The translations under genes were made by a program, and so were the position numbers. From Epiperipatus broadwayi (taxonomy: Eukaryota > Onychophora > Udeonychophora > Euonychophora > Peripatidae): a DNA stretch of 64,000 nucleotides. The stretch lies in contig JAQFVV010006270.1 in assembly GCA_028023455.1 (NCBI GenBank), positions 5,854,834 to 5,918,833 on the forward strand. Direction: 5' to 3'. Position 1 is the stretch's first letter. The number at the start of each line of letters is the position of its first letter. Shown here piece after piece: positions 11,810 to 25,069 of this stretch. The notes under the pieces were generated by a model. It saw only the letters and a program-made list of their open reading frames with translations. It was not told where the DNA came from and made no database searches.

Positions 11810-14044
11810 AGATTAAAAATATCTGGCTCAATTTTGCTCAGCTTAAGGTGAAGATCTGATTCAATATTGAATAAATTTTATATTAGTTTTTTATCGCAGT
11901 CTTAGCAGAAAATCCACTCTCACACAAGTATGTGGTACTGAATGGCATTAAAAAATTTTAATGCTTGTTGAGAGTTCCAGATATTCTATTCAGCTAGACA
12001 GCCAAAATGAAACCAAGCCAATACTCTGAAATTTCAATCCACCCTCACTAATAAGATCTATAAAAGACTATTGCAATTATATTATCTAGAACCTCCTCTG
12101 TAAATGCAAAGGGATTGCAAATCCAACTTTCAGCAATAAAATCTTAAGTAAAATATTTTTGAAAACCATCCTTCAAAGATTTTAAATGGTCCTGCATGTC
12201 ATTAATAACACAGTTGCATGTCATTAATGACACAATCCATTATTGATAAATTGTTTTCTTCTGAAAAATTATATAGGGTGGAAAACACATTGGAAATTCC
12301 TTTTCTCGAATTGTTTTTTTTAAGAAATGATAATTTATTTTTAAATGCTGCTATTTTATCGCTAAGGACAAACAGAGAATTGTTAGCTTTCTGCAAACTC
12401 ATATTTAATCATTTAGCCTTGAGAAAATATCCCATAAGTATGCTAGTCTAAATATCTATTATTACTCGTCTGTAAGATGATTTTTTATTGAATGTCCTAA
12501 ATCCATAAGAAAAATATTTACCCCTGAGCTTAAATCAAAAATTGACTGAGACTTTACCTCATGGGAACCACCGAACTTTGGTATGAAGTAATAGCGTTTT
12601 ATGTTCACACTCCATCTCATTACATAGAATTGAAAATAACCAGGCATTGAGTGCTTTTGATTTTATCAAGTTAACTATTTCACAGCTTCATGAAGAACAA
12701 ATCTTTAATTCGCAGGGATATATTTTGTAGCTAAAACTTATTGAATTATACAGTGCATACATTAATACATCTGATAACTGTCTAATCATTGTGCGAGTAT
12801 CCACCATCTGTGTAAACTCCAACTCATTTGAATCAACTTAAATTATTGTTAATAAAATAATCATTGATTATTTTGAATATTTTATCTGATGTTGTTCATG
12901 TAGATAATGACTTGCAAAATAATATTTCTTGAATTTCATTGAGAAAATCAAATCTTGCATATACAAATAATTGTGCTAATTTAGAGATGTTGGTACTCTC
13001 ATGTACTTGCAAAGACTAAAACGGGCATTCTCTTAATATCTTGATTAAAATATTTTCAATATTTGATGCCATACCAGCTATTCGCCTTTTTAATGTGTTG
13101 TTTGATAATGACATTTTATCAATTTCCTTGGCTTCTTTTTCTCCAAGTACAGATTTCACAATATCTTTAATTACCGGTAGCAACAAAGTTTCGCTAATTG
13201 TGTGTGCTTTATCGCACCTGACTATATGTAATCTTGCTAAATATGATCCCAGTACACAATTGGTGTTAACACTGGTGAAAGAAGACACAACTATTTTTGG
13301 TCACGAAATTCAGTTTTCTTTTTAAAAAATACATTGGTTTATCTTTTAAATTTTGATGTTGGGATAATAAATATCTTTTCAAAAGAGAAGGCTTCAAATA
13401 TCTATTTGACAGACATTCAAAATATATAACACACCGTGAAATAGGGTTCAGTTTCTGTGCCAGATTTCATGGAAAATACATATATAGTCAGGATCGTACT
13501 GCCTAATCCAACTATCTTTACATTTTGATGTCGATGATTCGTCTTTGTTCAAATAATTATGTTCAACCTGCTCTAAAAATCCCTTCATATTAAAGCCATT
13601 GATTGTCCTCCTTTAAATGACAATTAAAATAATAATAAAAACAAATAAATACAATTTGAAACTTACGTTTAATATTACTACATCAATTGTTAAAAGTCAC
13701 TATGTAATTCACAAAACAAAGAACATCTTACAATTATTTTCAATACATTTGTGCTGAATATAACAGTATAAGTAACGGTTACAAACAGATTTTATGACTA
13801 GGTACCACCACATAGAAAAAAGAGTGGACTAGTAAAAACATGAAATCTTACTATTTTTTATCAAACTTTTATTTTGTTTTATTTTTTACTGGAAAAAAAG
13901 TTGTTGATATAAAAACTTAACCAATTATACTTTAGTGATATTTTTTTTAAAAGAAAAATGTTTTAAAAAAATAATTACATTATACATAATATATTTCATA
14001 GTTATTAATTAACTTGTTGCGTACCAGTGGTTGTGAACCGCTGA
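11810..14044 (-). pseudogene. Decayed hAT transposase, ZBED5/SCAND3-like, with one terminal inverted repeat
   Basis: Minus-strand frames give the domains of ZBED-type hAT transposases in order. BED-finger remnant at about 13330-13430: SNRYLKPSLLKRYLLSQHQ, then KDKPMYFLKRKL. N-terminal catalytic-domain segment in an open frame at 13016-13288: DKAHTISETLLLPVIKDIVK, GEKEAKEIDKMSLSNNTLKR, RIAGMASNIENIL. Then VHESTNISKLAQL and FLNEIQEILFCKSL. Near 12600 KVRW follows, and near 11880-11940 TYLCESGFSAKTAIKN, the hATC dimerisation region. Stops and frameshifts interrupt it. On the minus strand the outer end at 14023-14044 reads cagcggttcacaaccactgg, a typical hAT terminal repeat. The opposite end was not found. 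Confidence 0.8.
14023..14044 (-). repeat. hAT terminal inverted repeat (5' end of the decayed transposon)
   Basis: CAGCGGTTCACAACC followed by actggtacgc on the minus strand resembles the ends of ZBED5/Buster-like hAT elements and sits upstream of the BED-finger remnant. The segment is itself nearly palindromic. Confidence 0.55.
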
Positions 14045-14079
14045 TCTAGATTAAATATCTCCTTTGTACAGAGTATTTT

Positions 14080-14245
14080 TGAAATCAAATCCATTATATA
14101 CATATTTAAAATTTTTATATGTCCACTACTTCATTTGTTTTATGTATTAAAAAAATGTATAAAGTTCAGAGTAATGTATTCTAGAGCACTTGCAAATTTA
14201 TATATCATATCCATGTTTTTGATTGCCTTGTAGTGGAATAATTTT
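14080..14245 (-). repeat. Dispersed repeat, possibly Penelope-related (copy 2)
   Basis: Resembles 9960-10160 over about 160 bp (gaaatcaaatccattatata, ccactacttcatttgttt, ctagagcacttgcaaattta). It directly abuts the hAT terminal repeat, so the hAT element may have inserted into or beside it. Confidence 0.4.
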
Positions 14246-14890
14246 ACTTTCCCAAAATATTTCTTCTATATAATTATCCAGTCTCACATTTCTGCATATC
14301 TTTCTTGGTTATTAGTTCTTTCACTGTTCTTATTCCTTTCAACTTTTATTCACGATGAGTTTCTCATATTCTTTGCATATTTTTTCTTTTTAATTTATCG
14401 TGTTTTTTTTTTTTTTTAATCTTCCTGCTATAGTCTTATAAATATATTTAAGCTAACCTCTGAACTTGGACTAATGAATAAATTAAATATAATAGTTTTT
14501 TATAATTACTGTTTTCAGTAAGAGTTGTATAATGGTCAAAAAAGAACTAATAGTTGAATTTTATTTTAATAATAAAACTATTTCACTTAACTTTTTTTTT
14601 TCCTAATCTAGGTTGTTGTATTTTGTAGTTGTCATAAAAAATTGCTTTGGATTTCTTTCTTTCTTGGATTAGATAGAGATATCTAATCATTACAAATGTA
14701 TACACGACTTAATCTATGAATGCTAGATGGCACATTCATAAGTGATTTTTAGATAATTGGCCTTGTGATAGTAAGTATAGAATTTATATCATTTTTGTCT
14801 AGTTGTTCTTTTATTGAATTGCAGGATAAGAGTAAAAAGAAACTGTTGAATAGAAACTTGTTTGAATAAATCCCTCAATTAAAAACTGCT
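14246..14890. other. A+T-rich DNA, nothing recognised
   Basis: Poly-T runs and low-complexity sequence only. Confidence 0.5.
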
Positions 14891-14892
14891 CA

Positions 14893-15160
14893 TAAAAGTC
14901 TTGCCTTCATCTAGTATCTTACCTATTGGCTTTAAATAAATTAGAAATTCTCTTAAAAATTGGATTCGATGAAATTATAATGGATTTTTATCTTCTTTGT
15001 CATATAATTATGCACACAAACACTTATAAAGTCTTGCCTTCATCTAGTATCTTACCTATTGGCTTTAAATAAATTAGAAATTCTCTTAAAAATTGGATTC
15101 AATGAAATTATAATGAATTTTTATCTTCTTAGTCATATAATTATGCACACAAACACTTAT
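14893..15160. repeat. Tandem duplication, two units of about 133 bp
   Basis: The segment beginning aagtcttgccttcatctagt and ending cacacaaacactta occurs twice head to tail (gtcttgcc at 14898 and 15031) with only a few substitutions. It looks like a recent local duplication of unique sequence. Confidence 0.85.
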
Positions 15161-17005
15161 GTACATATATATCATCACAGCCTTTAGATGCTTGATGTTA
15201 AACTACTATTTTATTTTATATACTTCTTCAAATGTTGGAAAATTTTCCTTAATGCCATTTTATTTTTTTTTGTTTTCATCTTATGCTTTACATAATATTG
15301 CTCCTTTAATATATCCAATATAATACTTATTTTGAAACAATAGCAACTTTTTCTATACCATCGTGCCACTAGAAATGGTGATAATGTGACATTTTAGTTT
15401 TTTAATTTCATCTTTTTTCCCCCCAAATATATTGTAAATACTTTTTGAAAAACAAACTGTCCAAATTTTGAGTTCTTCTAGATGTCTCAAAATCTTTGTA
15501 TTGTTTTTCTTTTGTAACTCGTTCAATATTTTGGTTCTTGATTTTCATTTTTTTACAAAAACTATTTAACTTAATATGCAGTCCTGCATACGTTAACTCG
15601 TAACAATTTAAACCTATTCTATTTTCTAATTGTGTCATTTAATTTTTTAAACTTATCCTAATGAAGTTTTGATCTTTTTGGTTTTATTTTCATTTCAGAT
15701 TTGTTTTTACATTTTATTTGATGCATGAAATTTTACTTGATTGTATGTTTAAACTATCTTTATTTAATGTCACTTAAATATAATTAGTTATTGCTGGTAG
15801 CATCATCTTGACAACAATACGAATAGCAATTTTGCAGGCGGATTTATTATTTGATAATTCAAGATTTTTTAACATATTATAATGAGAATAGTTTATGACA
15901 GCTTGCAATTCGATGTTATATTTATGTGCCAGTTTGAATATGAGTACATGTTAGTAATAAGTCATTATACAATATAAACAAAACAGAAGAAAGCAAGATA
16001 AAATAGAAAACGAAATTTATGGACCTTTCCTATGATTGTTAGAGAAGGAAAAGTAAAAGTCAGATTTTAATACAAAGTGATAAGTATGATCAATTGTAAT
16101 TGTATTGGCAAACTATATCACGACTATTCTAATCCTAAATAAATTTTTTTCTTAACTTGTCTTGAAATATCCTATTGTTAGTTGTGTTTTTGTTTTGTTG
16201 TTATGAATAAAAAAATTTCGGAGGGGAAGGGAGGTAGATTAGTTCTCGGTTTAAAATATTTTGCTATCTTTTTTGTTTAAATATCTTGTAGGTAACTTAA
16301 TGTACCTTATTATCTTAATCAATAGATTAAAAAAGATTAGTTATAACTGTGGCAGATTGAATTTGCCAAACCCATACTTATTTTGTGTGACTTGTATTAT
16401 CATATGTATCTATCTCTGTTTGAAGTCATTTAATTTTAACATATATCTTGTATACTATATGAATTTTATTACGGTCAGCTATTCTTTGCTTTATTAATAA
16501 TCACCAGAAATCTCTTTAATATTAGTGATTAAATATCACTTCATCGTTAAATATATTTTAAGAATACATTTCCATTCTGTTTGTTTCTGTTATCCAGTTA
16601 TAGCTAAGTTGTAATTGATAAATATTCATCTATGTTACTAACTGAAAATTTTTTAAAATAACGTTGTGTAGAAATAAAAGTCAGTTATCTAGATTAATGA
16701 CTTCCAGCCACAATATTTAGGGTTACATAAAAAAAAATTGAATAATGACAGGAAAAGGCACATATATCAATTAATTATTGTACTTTTTGTTTTGTATCTT
16801 TAATAGTTTAATTGAATTCATTGCATCTTTGAATTTTGAATGTAAATGTATATGCATTGTCTGTTCACTTGCTTTTTAATCCAATTTCATTTACTATTAT
16901 AACATTTAAATGTGAAATAACAACTATATTAATGAAAAATATTTTACTAATATGAATATTATTTATGAGAAATGGGCTGTTAAAAAATATGCAAATGAAA
17001 AAAGT
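15161..17005. other. A+T-rich DNA, nothing recognised
   Basis: Short open frames at 15408-15638 (minus) and 16261-16497 (plus) show no domain. I treat them as chance. Confidence 0.5.
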
Positions 17006-17009
17006 TTGA

Positions 17010-17430
17010 AACCATTGACTTAGATAGTCGATTTGGATTTAGGTCAAAATGGATTGAAAAGACTTAATAATTCTGATAAGAATATAAGGTTCAAAGTAGT
17101 GAAATTTATTGTGAGATAGGAAAGTAGTTTATGAGATGTATAAAGTCGGAAAAGAGTTGGAAATCTTTAATTTAGATGATCAATTTGGTTTTAGATCAAA
17201 TAGAACATGAGGGGAGCACTAAGCTAATAATGTTTGGAAAAATCCAGGAATTGATGATACTTTTCATTGCATTTATGTTCGTTGAAAGGACTTGATAATT
17301 TTGATAATATGTCTAAGGAAAATAGTTTATCAGATATACAAACTAGAAAATCTTAATAGAAAAGAGGAAAAAGAAGTGAGAATATTTAAAAAAGAGAAAA
17401 TTATGTAAATTACTGATAAGCTAAAATTAA
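17010..17430 (+). pseudogene. Decayed LINE reverse transcriptase fragment with internal repetition
   Basis: Two similar plus-strand blocks read SRFGFRSK (about 17028-17050) and DDQFGFRSNRT (about 17175-17205). They resemble the QFGFRxxRxT motif of LINE reverse transcriptases. The next part (DDTFHCIYVR, then IVYQIYKLENLNR and KEEKEVRIFKKEK) matches the following RT segment in order. Many stops. It may belong to the same family as the LINE ends at 45 and 59 kb. Confidence 0.45.
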
Positions 17431-17489
17431 TAGCTGAGGTGAAACTTTTAAGTTTATTATTAGTAAGCTTCTATTTTATGGACTTAGCG

Positions 17490-17765
17490 CTTTCGGAGCC
17501 CTTGCAGCTCCATAATCATAGTCCTTTTTTTAGGCTGTTGATTCTATGCAAATGCATGCAAATTATTTATAACATCCACCTTTTCAAAACCGCGACGCAC
17601 GTGTTCTTTCTATTTATTGACCTGGCATCGCTGGTGATGTAACATGCCTCTTTGATCTTCCTCTTGACATCGTTTCTTTCTGTGCATACGATGTCAGCTT
17701 TAGATGGCTCAAATCTGTGGTTGGGCTCCTGTTGATGGTCAGCAAATGTGGTTCCCTTTATTTTT
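17490..17765 (-). pseudogene. Penelope-like element 3' end (GIY-YIG C-terminus)
   Basis: The minus strand reads TFADHQQEPNHRFEPSKADI, VCTERNDVKRKIKEACYITS, then ARSINRKNTCVAVLKRWML, collinear with the copy at 10.94-11.23 kb. It is followed by the same 3' tail (tatgcaaatgcatgcaaa, agcgctttcggag). The copy is 5'-truncated within the endonuclease. Confidence 0.8.
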
Positions 17766-18490
17766 CAATAAATACCATGTACCATTGAAGTTTATATGTC
17801 GACAGAAAAATTAATGACTGGATATTTAGTATAATTTGATTTCTAAATAGCAAAAAATTGAAAGTAATATAGAAATACAAATATCTACAGAAAAGACCAC
17901 TGTATAATATGTGCTATAAATGGGCAGCAGAAAGCAAAGCTTAATTATATGATGAAAGGCTGAAAATTGTTTAGCTATCTTAAAAGTCTGATCACTTTTT
18001 AAGCTAAATGTTGAACTATTGTAGCAGTATAACAAACAACAACAAAAAAAGTTAACAATTATTAAAGCATGTATAAGTAATTATGCAGTAAAACCCATAA
18101 AATATCACATAACCCCAGCTTAACATATAATTGATTCAGCAATGGAATGAACATTTTGCTCTCCGGCATTATTAATTACGATGAAAGAAAAAAGTATATT
18201 GGATATAATAGTGTATTACATCCAAGTTATAACATTTCATCACTTCGTGGTTGATATTTTGCCATTGCCTTATTGCTTAACATAATTTATTCAATTCTTT
18301 ATATGATTAAAATGTATTATCACATTCTTAAAGAAAATACTAATTCCTTTATCTTCAATTATGTCATAAATGATTTTTTTTAGTTTACTTAAGACATGAT
18401 TATTTAAAAAAAGTACCATATTTAAATTTTTACTATAAATTAATGGTAATCTTTAAGCATTTTATATTTAAGACACTTTCATTGTATCGT
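17766..18490. other. A+T-rich DNA, nothing recognised
   Basis: No domain or repeat family recognised. Confidence 0.5.
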
Positions 18491-18499
18491 TTTTATTCT

Positions 18500-19255
18500 T
18501 TTTTTACTCAGTGATGAAAGTTTATTCATCAAAAAAAAACCCAGATACAAATACATTTAGAAAAAGATTTACAAGCGAGTGATTACATGATTATTTCAGA
18601 AGCAGCATGGTAAGAGGGGAAGGATACATGTGAGAAGGGAATGGGATGTAGAAAGGGGAAACTGTGTGTAGTCCAGGCCAGTCTGAGATGCATGTCTTCG
18701 TTGAGCAAACACAGCATGGGTCACAAATATTTGAATGATTGAGTCCTATGACCGAGGCTGAGAGGATTGGAGGTGGGGCTAGTTTGGTATCTGGGTTTGA
18801 GAGAGCAAATTAGGTCCAATAGCTTTTGATTCACTGAGTGTACTCTCTGGTCAAAAATAATGGCACATGGGGGCAACCAGAGTGCATAGATGAGGAAAAC
18901 TGATAATCTAATAGTTGCAAAGACCCCTGTTTCCATGGATTCTTGGAGATTGAAGATGGTATTCCTGTGCGAGGAAAGTCAGGAGTTGATGACATGTCTC
19001 ACTCCAAGCAGAAAGGGACATTTAAGTAGGAAGTGCTGGAAGGTTTCAGTTTTACAGAGCTGGCATATGGGAGACATCTTGGTGAAACCCCTATGGCTGA
19101 TCACAAATTGATTTGTGGGGAGTGAAGATTGATTTTGAGGAGGAAATCGAGGAATTTTGCCTCAAGGGATTACCTTTTGAATTTGCGGATTAATTGAGCA
19201 TTGGAAGTTTGGGGAATGTAGGGGACACAATAGAGAAGTCTGTAGTCTGTTCTTT
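18500..19255 (-). pseudogene. LINE 3' end with C-terminal zinc-binding motif
   Basis: Clearly less A+T-rich than its surroundings. On the minus strand, at about 19080-18990, the frame reads MSPICQLCKTETFQHFLLKCP, a CxxC...H...C arrangement typical of the C-terminus of many LINE polyproteins. Upstream the same frame reads INLHSPQINL-like sequence; downstream an open frame (18936-18721) continues with IRLSVFLIYALWLPP. It is truncated at the 5' side; no RT domain is present. Confidence 0.6.
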
Positions 19256-19899
19256 AGGAATATTTTGGAACATTTACGTTAATTTATTACATCAATAATT
19301 TATATTATAATTTGATATTGCTATCATTTATCCTTTTTTTTTTTGAAATGTGTTCTTATATTGATATCTCAAAATTATTGCATTTTGATAGAACATATAT
19401 ATAAATTTGATGAGTGTATATAAATTGCATATACATTTACAGTCGGTATTTTATTTCTCAAGATCAACTCCCTGATTTTATAACTCATTAATTAAAATAA
19501 TTTATTAGTAGTAATAAAGCAGGAGGGAGTGGAAATATTAAAAATAATTATTATAAACTTTTTTTTTTTGGAGTATAAGGGTGTGTAGATCGGAATGCAC
19601 GGAAGTACTTACGGCTAAAGAACTGCGAGATTTAAATTCGTTCTTATCTACAAGTTTTTTTCCGAAGGGCAGAGCAACCAATGAAAAAAGAATCATAAAA
19701 TCTACTTTAATTCGTTGATTTTGAAATCTCTCTTTAATGAAAGACTAGTTGTATTAAAAATTGGTTTGCGCAATGATACTATACTCATTTTGTTAGTATA
19801 TGTGTTCTAACATTAGATTCAAAGAAAGTTTTTCTTTCTTTCTGGGTAGCACTACTTTTAAAAGATAGAAATTTTTCTTAGGCACGTGTTGATATAAAG

Positions 19900-22000
19900 A
19901 GCATACTGTGAACAAAAGTTGTTGATAATAATGGCATTGATGTTGTTAATTCAAATGGTATCCTGCTATTGAATTTTTGTACCGTGCAATGGATGGATTC
20001 CGACAAACATTTTGTTTAGACAGAAAAATGGCTATAAAGGAATATGGATATATCTATGTTCAAAATAATCGCATTTAATAAATTGCATTGTTGTTAGGAA
20101 TCACAATACAAGAGTTCATATTAAACAAATAATTACAAAAGCGGATTGTTGGACAGATCATAATTAGTATGCTTCAAAGTAAAATACATCTTACTCCAAT
20201 CATATTCCCAAGTAAATGGATATTCATTCTTAAGAAATATCTAGTTCATGTTAAATTTCAACAGATATTTGTCAAATTGATGGGTATCTAAAACGCAAGT
20301 TTTTTAAGGAGTGTATTTTGGGTACAAATTATTTTTAGGTTCGTTAAAAAAAAGAATCATGTTTAGCATTCTGATAGTGATATTTTGATTCACTTGTATA
20401 GTGATTTTATTATTAGTAACTTGATTTGAAAGACATCATATTTTCTGGTTGGTAGAATAATAAATGTGATGTTTTATAATACGTAGAGATCTGAAAGCGA
20501 AAGTTCAATGATTGACGGATTAAGATTGGAAAGGAGAGAGAAGCAGATGTTGATCATGGTCACTGGTACTTTTTGCTGCATTTAAAACAAAATATGGGAA
20601 GTCATCATCACAATGATATGAAAGTCTAGCATTGGGAAGTTTTTTATATTACATATGGTATTTTGAATTGGTAAGAGGAATATTTTGATCAATTTTGAAT
20701 TATGACGAAAGAATTGAGATGGCTTAATATATTCACTTTATCTATTCATTAAGATTTTGATAAAGATATTAAGGTTAATTAAAACAGCCGTGTGTAATAT
20801 TAAAAAAGATCCTATTGAATTATCTTTATATGTTAGCTTCAAAAATATTGAATTTTTTAGAAATATATAGTCTCATGAAATTGTGCTGCCTGATCTTAAA
20901 GATGCCTTTATTGTTGTAATTTTTAAAAATAAGGGAATAGATAGGATTAGAGTAGTTATTGGGGAATGTATTAATCAATTACAGCAAAGATATTTTCTAG
21001 AATTTTGTTGAATAACTTCTGATCATGGATAAATGGTTACTGTAGACTTATTAGAGAATGAAGAAACATTGTAGACATGGTTTTTATCGTCAGACAAATA
21101 CAAGGATAGTGTCAGGAACAAAAGAGTGATTTAGGGATATTTTTCTCGATTATTTCAAGGCATTTGTTTCAATCAAACAGTGCTATGGCATTGTTTTAAA
21201 TTAGTTGCTTGTCCACCAAAATTTATTTGTCTTATAAAAGTTGTACATGATAAACTGAGAGTTAAGAGAGACGAAAGTCTTGAGACATTTGAAATGAAAA
21301 TGTGTATTAATTTTTAAAATTTGTTTTCAAATTTTATTACTTTGGTTTTGGAAATGTTCGTAGACAGCTTAATAAATCAGGAATCAAATTTTGATAGAGA
21401 ATTTTTAATTAGAATCAATTAAAAGCAATTCCGGATTTTCAATATGTGAATAATCGTACTATTTTTTTTTTGTTCACAAGACGATTTATAGATTTTATTA
21501 ATTAATGTTGAAACGGTCAAGTTCTTTATCAACCAGAGTTGAAAGAAATAATCCTCAGCAACTTTTACCTTGAATACTTATCAATTTGAGAATGTTAATT
21601 AAAGATGAGCTTAGATGGTGAGGTACAGTACAGACTTCAATGTATAGTGGTTGCTTTTGACAAGTTGGAAGATAAGATGTTTCATCACAGTGAAATAATT
21701 ATTCAACTAAATTAGTTATATATAAAGCTGTTATTTGATTTGATTTATTGTATAGGAGATGGGCACACTTAAGGATGATCCATGAAATTTTGAAAATTCA
21801 ATGGCAAGATCATAAAAGTAATCATGTTCTTTAACTTGCTAATTAGGATACTATAGAGTTTACTATTGTACTATGGTGTATTCATTGGATTGTGTACATA
21901 ACTGAGCTGTAAGGCTTTTTTAAAAGTGTTAGAATGACCATACACATTTACGAGCATCTGCTACTAATTAAAATAATTTATAAGATTGTTAATTAATTTC
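19900..22000 (+). pseudogene. Decayed LINE, endonuclease through C-terminus, plus strand
   Basis: A long heavily mutated LINE in which protein similarity survives frame by frame. Endonuclease end: GIDVVNSNGILLLNFC (about 19930-19980), then ADCWTDHN (about 20142-20165). Connector: LLHLKQNMGS and EEYFDQF (about 20570-20700). RT: VLPDLKDAFIVVIFKNKGNR (about 20882-20945), NYWGMY (about 20960), a CGFR-like region (about 21050), then LVACPPKFICLIKVVHDKL (about 21200-21260). QYVNNRTI at about 21440-21460 replaces the expected YADD. C-terminal part: LDGEVQYRLQCIVVAFDKL (about 21612-21670) and HLRMIHEILKIQWQDHKSNH (about 21770-21820). The YADD Asp residues are lost, so it is dead. Confidence 0.75.
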
Positions 22001-22910
22001 TAATTAATTAAAATGACTTCCAGCAATCAAGGGTGTTGAATATATATATAAAATTAAAAACAAACAAACAAAAAAATTCATTTGCATTACTAAATGGAAA
22101 TATATAGATAAATAAAAAACGTAAAAACTTTCAATTTAGAATAACTTGTATTTTTTTAATAAACAAGTTTTCAATAACTAAATGCAATCATCTAATTGAA
22201 GTAGTCTTTTTTTTTTGGTCTGATCTTATTATAGATAGATTAATTTACTAGTAGTCATGGATAATTCAATTACCTACAAATGGGAAGATTATATCTTACA
22301 TTAAAGGAAATTTCCAGCTTCACAAAATAGTTTCAGAAAAATTATTGAAAAACAATGCATCATTGGATGTTTTGGAGATTTAAAAAGAACAGGGAATCCA
22401 TAAATTGCATATACATATATATATAAAATACAAAACCATAAAACAATACAATACTAAATAAAAATCCAAACTCTATCAAAATCCTTACACGACCATGGTT
22501 TCGTCTACTAAACAAATAGATGTTCTGAAGTGAAAATCAAACTAAAGAAGCAACATATATATACAAAATGAACAAACCTTCCCATAATTTATTTCAAAAA
22601 CCAACTTCCCTTTATATCAAAAGATGTCTTTATAAGATTGATAGCCTCATATTCAAGAAGTTTTATCATTAAAGTTTCCTTTACTCTTCTCTTTAATTCA
22701 TTCTTTTCATAAAAAATAACCACGACATAAACAATATTTTATGACCTGTATTCAATTCATGAATATATAAATATGTATAGGCTTTATTGACTCCAACTAG
22801 GCTTTTAACTCTAGTCTCCATGCCAAATTATTGAATATTTTTAGGAAAATATATTACTAGGACTTAAAAAATAGTTTTTGTGATCTCATCAGCTATAGCT
22901 AAAATAGTTT
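22001..22910. other. A+T-rich DNA, nothing recognised
   Basis: Includes AT microsatellite near 22030-22050 and 22410-22430. No domain recognised. Confidence 0.45.
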
Positions 22911-22919
22911 ATTGTGAAT

Positions 22920-23170
22920 TAGATTAATTTTTCATTAGGGATAGAGTTTTGTTGACCCAACTTTCATAATTGAAAATAGATAACTCAAGATTTATTGGGA
23001 AAATAAAAGATTAAAGGGGCTGGATTACAGATAAATAAGAAAACAAAGATTATGATAGCAGGGATAAGATTTTCAAAATTGACGGAGAGTGATTTTGCCT
23101 AATCATTTAGTAGTAAATGATCCAGTAGTCGTAAGATTTATAAAAGACCATGGATATCGTAGCAATAAAA
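22920..23170 (+). pseudogene. LINE reverse transcriptase fragment
   Basis: The plus strand at about 23018-23060 reads GLQINKKTKIMIAG, matching the LGLxINxxKTKxM motif that follows the YADD box in many LINE reverse transcriptases. The rest is degenerate. It lies back to back with the minus-strand LINE that follows. Confidence 0.5.
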
Positions 23171-23339
23171 ATTTTTTTTAGAATTTACGTGTGCAGAAAT
23201 ATTTAAAAACTAGAAAATCACGAGATAAAACGATATTTTCTGTAATCATAAAGAATGTGAAAGTTGGTCATTAAAGAATAGTCATAATACTATACTAGAC
23301 AAATTTTGCCATAATTATACCAACCATTCTGTGAAATAT

Positions 23340-24610
23340 AACCCACGTCCACATACAGAATGTAATAGTCCATTATTCTGTTGATACGATATTTGTGATC
23401 CATTTAACTTCCGCAGCAAACTGTTCTTTCTAAAATACTGCATTACCATGTCTAATTGTAGTTCTCCAATGTATTCTGTCTTTATCTGTAATGATCCTTA
23501 CGCAGGTTCATCTATGGAAACCTTGTTGCAAGTTTTACTTCCTTTAAATTTTTAAGTTTGAGTATCTTCCTAGTGAAACAAATCAATATTGCACTAAGAC
23601 CCTTTTGGTCATTTATTTTGCATTCCAACACGATGAAATTTTACAATAGTGGATTCTTTTTAGTATCATATCTAGCAGGTTGAGAATATATTGGTTTTAT
23701 AATCCTGTAGTGTTTTTAAAATTTTACAGAGCATTGTTCATTGAAACTTTTCTAATGCCATTATGTTATATTGATAATGTCCATGTATTACTTAAATTAC
23801 ATAACTATATACAGTTAATTTAATTGCTGTTATTTCATTGTGGTGAGTGAAACACCCTGTCTTTTAATATGTTGAAAGTAGCAACAACAAAAATCCATTT
23901 TTCTGTTTAAAAAATTGCGAAGATATTTAAATTAGTTTTTATTCTCTAATTTCTAACTATCGTAGCTAAAAGCTGAAGATTTTAGTTTCATCACTGATTG
24001 ATAAAGAATTTGTGTGCTTGTGCGTTACATTCAAAACTTTAAATATGTTCTGTAGGTAGTCTTTTGAACTGGTCAGAATATAATACAATGATCATCATCC
24101 TGTAAATCCAGAATGAAAAAAAAGATGAAATTCTTGATTTTGCTTTTAATTCATTCAAATTAAAATTTTAATTGTCAAACCTGTATCACATGTTTATCTC
24201 TGATTCATTAAATCATGTATAAACAGTTCCAAAGATCACAGCCCTAAAAACTGAAAGCAAAGGTGGAGTAAATACATATTCTTGTTTAACACCAGTTTTC
24301 ATTTCAGAGGTCTCAAATTTTCTGCTTGTAATAAGACTTCATTCCACCATATAGATGTTGTATAATACGAACAAACTTTGATGGACAAAAAACTAATTTC
24401 AAACAAAGCCATAAAACTATTTGATTAATTGATTCAAATAATTTGATCAAATCAATAAAGGCAATATATAAATCCATCTTTGTGCCTGATGCTATTGTTT
24501 TTATTTATTTCTGACAATGAAAGCTATGTTTTTGATTAGAAACAGTATCTGACCTTTGATGAACTAACATCCTGTCCTATAAATCAGCAGGAAATACTTT
24601 TGGTTGAGCT
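23340..24610 (-). pseudogene. Decayed LINE reverse transcriptase and C-terminus, minus strand
   Basis: Minus-strand frames give, in order, YIAFIDLIKLFESIN (about 24470-24420, the FIDLxKAFD motif), CPSKFVRIIQHLYG (about 24390-24345), then SEMKTGVKQEYVF (about 24310-24270, the GVKQGCVLAP box with G changed to E). At the C-terminus RIITDKDRIHWRTTIRHGN (about 23505-23450) and EQFAAEVKW (about 23420) match the arginine-rich tail of this LINE group. Frameshifted and interrupted. Same broad group as the 19.9-22.0 kb LINE but in opposite orientation. Confidence 0.7.
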
Positions 24611-25060
24611 CTGTTTGTTATATATAGAATTAATTGTAATAGATAATGTATTGATGAGTTTGAATTACAGTGTTGACATAGAGAGAACACTACATACAGT
24701 CTTCCAGGAAAGTGAACCAGTAAATTATAACTCAATTCTTGTTTGAAGCATAAATGACCAAGTTAGGATGATCTAATTTTGCTCATTTTATACAATTTTT
24801 AATTCATGAAAAAATGGAAAGATTGATAGTGAATGCATGATTACCAGTTAACTGCATTTATTATTCCCATTAATAAAAACGTGTTTGAGCAGTGTGAGAA
24901 ATCATTCTGATAATATAGGTCAATGAAAAATATTCATGTGGCTATCAGGAATTGATCAGTTTAGTTCGTGGTATAATTTTTTTTTTTTTAGTTTATTAAA
25001 TTTCATAAACTTTTTGTGAATAGCAGTTAATTCTACTAAATGTTGACATCATTAAGTTGG
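24611..25060. other. A+T-rich DNA, nothing recognised
   Basis: No gene or repeat family recognised. Confidence 0.45.
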
Positions 25061-25069
25061 GTTTAATTA

